A DNA stretch of 64,000 bases from Nemertoderma westbladi (taxonomy: Eukaryota; Xenacoelomorpha; Nemertodermatida; Nemertodermatidae). The position numbers and the translations under genes are program-made. Positions 58,563 through 64,000 of this stretch are shown here, piece by piece. Position 1 is the first letter of the stretch. Every line of letters begins with the position of its first letter. The DNA lies in contig JAUCBJ010000373.1 of NCBI GenBank assembly GCA_032718475.1, positions 1 through 64,000 of the forward strand, given 5' to 3'. The notes below the pieces were generated by a model, which had not been told where the DNA came from, searched no databases, and saw only the letters and a list, made by a program, of their open reading frames with translations.

Positions 58563-59712
58563 TTTTCTTGCTGCGCAAACCACTTCGTTCGAAGTTGTAG
58601 CGTGGGCAGATAATGTTTTTCGAAATGGTCAGCGAAACGACGGGATAACAACTGCATAAGTTGCCAAGTTTGCCGGCAGTATTCGTCTCCGTCTGTGATT
58701 TCCGATTGTGGGAGCATGGCTACAGGTTTCTTCAGTAGGAAGTGCGCGGGTGTTAGCGCTTCTAGGGAATCGGGACTCGATGAGACTGGCATAAGCGGTC
58801 TCTCGTTGAGATAGGCAGCTATTTCCTCCATTAACGTCCGCAAAAGTTCGTCGGTGAGATACGCGCGGCATGGCAACAGGAAATACTTATCGGAATCCTC
58901 ATAACATTGTAGGAGTCTCAGCATCTGTTTGTTGGTTTCCTCATGCTCCTGGTAACTGATCTTCTCCTTTAGAAACCTGTCGGATATCTTGTATTGGGGA
59001 AGGTCTTTAACAACATGGACTCGTGCAGATGTTGATGGAGCATCATCACTATTGGTCTTTGTCCCGGAGTAATGATGATGAAAACATCGTTTTAAATAGG
59101 TGACGGCTTTACAGAGCCGATTCCAGGAACTGTAGTGACGTATCGCTCTCTGCAAGAGAGGTGAGAGTCCTTGCGCGATATCTGGTATTCCAGATTTCCA
59201 ATCCTTGTCACGGATTTCCAAGACTTCTTTAGTCGTGGCGGTGGGTTTCTGATCCAAAGCATCCTCTCCGGAAGTAAATAATACAGATAGATCAACTGCA
59301 GGTTTAAACAACTTCGATTTACTCGCTCGAGTTTTGGGTTTAACTTTCTCCGCTCCCTTGGCCTGTCTGATCTCTGCTGTTGTGAGATGGGGAGGCCATT
59401 CTTCTTCTTCTCTGTAGAGAAAGTCGGGTCCTCCTAACCATTCGGGAGTATTTACCAATTCCTTTGGAGTCGCTCCTCGGGACGCGATGTCTGCTGGATT
59501 AATCATTCCGGGGCAATGTCTCCATTGGTCCATCTTCGTGCGACTAAGTATGATGGCTACCCTGTTGGTAACGAAGACGCTGAACTGACAGACTTCATTG
59601 GTTATATACTCTAACACGAGTAAAGCGTCGGTCCAATAGACAGTTTTCTCTAATGGATAGTCAATCTGTTCGGTTACATTCCGGCCGATGGCTGTAGCGT
59701 ATAGAGCCGCTT
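58340..59712 (-). pseudogene. BEL/Pao RNase H C-terminus and internally deleted integrase
   Basis: The frame reads RNase H end (YWTDALLVLEYI region, then MINPADIASRGATPKEL) and the linker before integrase. At about residue 250 (near 58870) it jumps from YEDSDKYFLLP to CRAYLTDELLRTLMEEIAA, so the zinc-binding H2C2 and DDE core of the integrase are gone while the frame stays open. The end of the core region (LNERPL, LTPAHFLLKKP) is present. The enzyme would have no integration activity. Confidence 0.85.
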
Positions 59713-60868
59713 TTAACGCTTTAACGCTTTTAGCCGCTTAAGCTGCTTTCGAGGAACTTTCAACTTGTTGTTGATTAATGCCTTAGAAGTAACCAGGGCG
59801 ACTTTGATTCCATCCGGAGTTTCCACCCTTAGATAGGCTACTATACCTATTCCCATATCGCTGGCGTCTCCAAACACATGGAGTTGATAGGAATACGTAG
59901 GGAGAACATGACCAAAATATGAACGGGAAATTATAAAATCCTCGATAGCTGGCAGAGAATCTTCCCATTTCATCCACTTCTTCAATAATTCTCCCTTAAG
60001 TGGATCGTCCCATGAGTGGTTTTCAAGCCACATTTGTTGTACCAAACTACGAGCAATCAATATAACTGGGCTAATAAATCCCAATGGATCGAAATAAGTG
60101 CTCAGTATACTTAAGCAAATCCGTTTGGTTCGAACTGGATTATCTCGCTGTTTTAGCTGGAAAAACAGGATATCTCGCTCTGTGTCCCATTTCAAACCGA
60201 GTGTCTTGGTTTCTGGAAGATCATCTTTGATTAGGTCTAGGTCTTTTGCTCCTCGATCTTCTACCGGGATCGATTCCAGAAACTCACGGGAGTTGCTGGT
60301 GAATTTAGTTAATCGAAATCCACCTCTTTTTAAGCACTCTACTGTTCCTTTGGCGACATCAATGGCTTCTTCGACTGATGGAAGGGACTTTAAATTGTCG
60401 TCCATGTATATATCCCGTTTGATGTTGTCGATCACCTCTTCAGAGAAGGCGTCCCGGTTGTCATCAGCAGTGGTACGCACCACTGAGCAGGCGTTTGAAG
60501 GGCTTGAGATTATCCCAAAAGCCTGGATGGTCATCCAATACTCCACCGGTTTCTGGTTGAGGTCTCCTTCAGGCCACCACAGAAATCGTAGGCTATCTCG
60601 ATCCCTATCCAGCGCCTTGACTTGTAAGAACATGCCTTCTATATCGGAGGCGAAAGCGATTGAATATTGTCGTAATCTTAAGAGTATTCCCAACAAGGAT
60701 TGGAGTAAGTTGGGTCCTGGTAACAACTCGGAATTAAGGGATTGGCCCATGTAGAGGGCGGAGCCGTCAAATACTACTCGTACCTCATGAGGTTTACCGG
60801 GTTTGGGAACGTAATGATGTGTTAAATAATACGTTCTCTCAGTTATAGGTGTTTCTTCCGGTACTCGC
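59713..60868 (-). pseudogene. BEL/Pao reverse transcriptase and RNase H start
   Basis: The frame includes FASDIEGMFLQV (motif A), FGIISSPSNACSVV (motif B), the catalytic YMDD (residues 115-118 counted from the ATG at 60750) and the RNase H start HVFGDASDMGIG. Coding similarity extends upstream of that ATG to 60868 (YYLTHHYVPKPGKPHEVRVV), where the gag-protease frame ends, so a frameshift separates them. At the other end an exact 8-base tandem duplication (TTAACGCT twice, 59713-59728) shifts the frame into RNase H. Confidence 0.88.
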
Positions 60869-62461
60869 TCACCCTTTGTTAATAAATTTCTTCAACTGCG
60901 TCTGATACATTTCTTTAGCTGAAGAGTTTGCCGTAAGGCGTCGATGTAGTTGAGCAATTCTTTTCTCCGCCAAGGGTCTGTTGTATATGAACTTTGGTTC
61001 TCGCTTTCGGAAAGGTAGACCGATTTCATATCTACCTTGATCTTTAAGAAAACGTGTAGTTGTCTCTTGGATCTGCTTGGCTCTTTCTTCTTCTACCGAT
61101 AGGGCCTTATCGTAGGAATTGGGCTCTACAGCCTCTTGAGTAAAGAATCGTACGGCGTGTTCATCCCGAGTTTTGGCATTATAACGTTCAATGACGTCAT
61201 TCAGTTCGTCGTTATAGTCGACTCGTTCTGATGGACGAATGAGCTGACATAGGTTCACTTGGTTTTGCCAAGTCTCGTTTTCCGTAAGGAGATCAATGGT
61301 ATTCTCCTCGTCGAAGAGTTGGTGGATATCGTCGTTATCTGAGGAGTATGGTGTTCCCTCAGTTGGATCGTCTAACTCACTGCTCTCCACTTCCCATTCT
61401 CTTACTTGATATACCTGATCTTTTGGTAATCTTTCCATGAGAGTTCTACGGGAAGGGCCAGTAAAGTACCAACCCACTCTAGTTCTTCCCGCATAGGCTT
61501 GTAGTGGTTGCAGTTGAGCAGGCCGTTTCTCCAATGTCTCGAGCGCCTCATGCGCATTTTGACCGATGAGTATTTGCACTCCAGGGTAATCGGTATTGAA
61601 TCTAGGTATATCAAGCTGCTGGTTGAAATCGTCCTCATCCCAGTTATAAGGTTCCACTTGGCTGGTAGCGAAGTTCTTTATCGCTACCATTTTTACTGAC
61701 CTTATGCTGTGTTCTCCTAGTTCATCCTGGGGGGTGGACAACGCACCTACATAATAATCCGCTATTACTGTAGATTTCCAAACCTGCTTAATTCCTGACA
61801 TGTTTAACTTAGTTCGGAACTTGGGTTGTCCAGCAAAGATGTCTTCGGCTAGTTCTTTGTCGATGAATGTTCCTGTGCTACCGGAGTCAAGGAGGGCGTT
61901 CACTATATAACTCCTTTCAGGTCCGTGGACCCTTAACTGTACTACAGGAAATTCTCGGATTCCTACATTGGAAGTTGGTGCTTTCCAAGATGGTTGTCGA
62001 TCAGAAGTAGTTAGGGTGAGCTCGCTGTCGGTGTCCTTTTCATACGTAAGTGCTCGATATACTGCGGTATTTATCATGTAACAGGATTCGTCTTCGTCGG
62101 AGAATTCGTCCGTATAGAATCCTTCCATCTCAGAACTTTGGTCAGTGTCGTTCACATCACTGAATTGGACATGTAGTTCGGAATCACTTACCTGACTCGG
62201 GCTGTTTCGCTCGAATTCAATGTGCAACAAGATATGATGTTTCGCACCGCACTTTGTACACCTTGCGTCGGAGTAACAGGTTCGCCGTTGGTGTCCTTGT
62301 CTGAGGCAATTATAACACAACAGCTTATCCCACATGACTTCCCGTCTATCCTTTAATGATTTCTTTAGGAATTCATCACACATATTCAAACGGTGGGGCC
62401 TGTCACACAGCGCACATTTTGGTTTGATGTTACTTACCTTATTTTGAGTAACGTTGTGCAC
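60869..62461 (-). pseudogene. BEL/Pao gag zinc knuckles, aspartic protease and RT N-terminus
   Basis: 530 open codons. Three Cys/His knuckles lie at C16-C19-H23-C28, C49-C52-H57-C62 and C68-C71-H75-H80, the nucleocapsid-like part of gag. A retropepsin-type active site is seen at ALLDSGSTGTFID (Asp192). The Peptidase_A17-type region follows (DYPGVQILIGQNAHEALETL, GRTRVGWYFTG), then the start of the RT domain (QLHRRLTANSSAKEMY). The region before the knuckles that usually holds most of gag is absent. Confidence 0.88.
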
Positions 62462-62484
62462 ACTCGTTCTTTCTTCGGGCTTTC

Positions 62485-62694
62485 TTACCTGAATTCTCTT
62501 AGGAGAAGTAGGAGGGGTCTTATAGACCTACGGTGTTGGACTAGCCTAGGGTCTGATACTACTACTGGAGGGATGATCTTTCTTACAGTAGGAGGTGAGT
62601 TGAACTTCGGTCTCACACGTTCCATACTCCTGTCTGGGTCACAGATGGTCGTATCTAGGAGACTGTCTGACAGGTTTTGCTTTGTGTCAGACAT
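62485..62694 (-). pseudogene. BEL/Pao gag N-terminal remnant
   Basis: A 69-codon frame starting MSDTKQNLSDSLLDTTICDP. The downstream part continues in the frame of 62461-60869 from about 62525, so the two are one broken gag. At this length the central gag domain must have been deleted. Confidence 0.6.
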
Positions 62695-62832
62695 GTTTGT
62701 TTGTACAGTTGAATGCCTACTGCTATATTACAGTTAAAGCAAGTCTAGTAATTCAGTATCAACTGTTAGCCTAGTAATTAATTACCGATACTGCTACTCA
62801 GTATAGCGTGATATATATATATATAATATATT

Positions 62833-63085
62833 AGAATACCGGTATGCTTATAGTATATATATAAGTATTATTACAGACTAGATTTGTCACAGAATACCGG
62901 TATGTAATTTCAGCACAAATATATATAAATATATAATAGGCCTATCGTGAATACCGGTATACAGCTTACACTTATAGTATATATAAGTATAATTATGGAC
63001 TAGAATTAATTACAGAATACCGGTATAATTTCGGCCTAAATTTTATGGAAATAAATATAATAAGCCTATTGTAAATACCGGTATG
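62833..63085. repeat. Five spaced GAATACCGGTAT motifs in a loose 57-66-bp repeat
   Basis: The motif, or AAATACCGGTAT, stands at 62833, 62892, 62949, 63015 and 63073. Each holds the palindrome ATACCGGTAT. Between them TATAGTATATATATAAGTAT-type sequence recurs about 110 bases apart. This lies between the two BEL/Pao copies. Confidence 0.8.
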
Positions 63086-63328
63086 TCAATTATTTTAGAA
63101 TAATTGAATTTCTGAATTTTAGGGGTTACTTGGTTACTTTACTTTACTTGATTACCGTTATTTAAGCAGTAGTCCAACTGACATTAAGACCTAATTGATG
63201 TAAGACAGGCCTACTATTTATAAATCGTTTGAGTTGATTTATAATATATATATACCCGTATAATGGGTTTTGTCAATATTTGAAATAAATGTTATTATTT
63301 CTAGGAAGGAGTCACTGCACAGAAGCTG

Positions 63329-64000
63329 TTGGTTTTGCCAAGTCTCGTTTTCCGTAAGGAGATCAATGGTATTCTCCTCATCGAAGAGTTGGTTGATATC
63401 GTCGTTATCTGAGGAGTATGGTGTTCCCTCAGTTGGATCGTCTAACTCACTGCTCTCCACTTCCCATTCTCTTACTTGATATACCTGATCTTTTGGTAAT
63501 CTTTCCATGAGAGTTCTACAGGAAGGGCCAGTAAAGTACCAACCCACTCTAGTTCTTCCCGCATAGGCTTGTAGTGGTTGCGGTTGAGCAGGCTGTTTCT
63601 CCAATGTCTCGTGCGCCTCATGCGCATTTTGACCGATGAGTATTTGCACTCCAGGGTAATCGGTATTGAATCTAGGTATATCAAGCTGCTGGGTGAAATC
63701 GTCCTCATCCCAGTTATAAGGTTCCACTTGGCTGGTAGCGAAGTTCTTTATCGCTACCATTTTTACTGACCTTATGCTGTGTTCTCCTAGTTCATCCTGG
63801 GGGGTGGACAACGCACCTACATAATAATCCGCTATTACTGTAGATTTCCAAACCTGCATAATTCCTGACATGTTTAACTTAGTTCGGAACTTGGGTTGTC
63901 CAGCAAAGATGTCTTCGGCTAGTTCTTTGTCAATGAATGTTCCTGTGCTACCGGAGTCAAGGAGGGCGTTCACTATATAACTCCTTTCAGGTCCGTGGAC
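63329..64000 (-). mobile_element. Second, partial BEL/Pao copy (protease region), cut by window edge
   Basis: This stretch matches 61259-61930 with a constant offset of 2070 bases and only about 2% change by eye, in the same orientation. It carries the protease Asp-Ser-Gly site and the following region. The match stops abruptly at 63329 in the middle of the reading frame, after which the frame reads unrelated sequence. Either a tandem partial duplication of the first element or the truncated end of another copy that continues beyond the window. Confidence 0.92.

Larger units (their letters stand above)
58300..62694 (-). mobile_element. Defective BEL/Pao LTR retrotransposon
   Basis: On the minus strand the order is gag N-terminus, zinc knuckles, aspartic protease, RT, RNase H, integrase remnant, LTR-like end. 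This protease-RT-RNase H-integrase order and the sequence style (DSGSTGTFIDKEL; LTPAHFLL) are those of BEL/Pao. Frame breaks occur near 62525, 60868 and 59720; most of gag, the integrase catalytic core and the integrase end are missing. The 3' side runs into LTR-like DNA ending GGATCCCGTCACA at 58300. No matching 5' LTR was found upstream of 62694. The element cannot move by itself. Confidence 0.88.

Noticed and set aside
59713-60754. Plus-strand ORF of 218 codons opposite the RT (60098-60754)
   Set aside because: It is an antisense shadow of the well-recognised RT frame.

Overview
This is a 64 kb piece of a metazoan nuclear genome. It carries a two-exon caveolin gene with GT-AG splice sites, intronless genes for stomatin, an RNF212-type RING protein and a UCHL5-type deubiquitinase, a defective BEL/Pao LTR retrotransposon and two 5'-truncated LINE fragments. 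The gene families, the retroelement mix and the frequent palindromic words TAGGCCTA and ACCGGT suggest a marine invertebrate, but the species cannot be told from the sequence.

Layout. 1-12.8 kb: a 61-bp satellite, a 19-bp minisatellite, a LINE fragment, about 108 copies of a 69-bp repeat, then about 35 copies of a 63-bp repeat that ends in a tRNA-like A-box/B-box segment. 12.9-17.1 kb: AT-rich DNA with the stomatin gene (minus) and a 306-bp inverted-repeat element. 17.4-22.5 kb: about 144 nearly perfect copies of a 35-bp repeat. 23.2-23.9 kb: caveolin (plus). 25.1-27.7 kb: two palindromic elements and about 100 copies of a 20-bp repeat. 27.9-29.2 kb: RNF212-like gene (minus). 30.2-33.5 kb: a 1.6-kb segment duplicated in tandem, each copy holding a 585-bp palindrome and a poly-C run. 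33.5-41.7 kb: four head-to-tail Helitron-like elements in order A-B-A-B, built mostly of 146-147-bp repeats. 42.5-48.7 kb: about 158 copies of a 39-bp repeat. 48.9-50.8 kb: a G/C-rich minisatellite split by the second LINE fragment. 50.8-51.8 kb: UCHL5-like gene (minus). 52-58 kb: mixed DNA with a Z-DNA-type tract, an LTR-like remnant and a decayed unidentified reading frame. 58.3-64 kb: a broken BEL/Pao element (minus) followed by a second partial copy that runs off the window.

The genes do not form an operon or an evident pathway. Two of them (RNF212-like, UCHL5-like) belong to the SUMO/ubiquitin system, and two (stomatin, caveolin) are hairpin membrane-scaffold proteins. Three of the four are single-exon, which suggests retrocopies or intron loss.

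The most distinctive signal is the Helitron-like tandem array. Its 146-147-bp units (the length of nucleosome core DNA) each carry a sequence close to the CTCF core motif, including one exact 14-bp match to the consensus, so it reads as a mobile array of candidate insulator sites with nucleosome-length spacing. Nearly half of the window is tandem repeat, in eight unrelated families.
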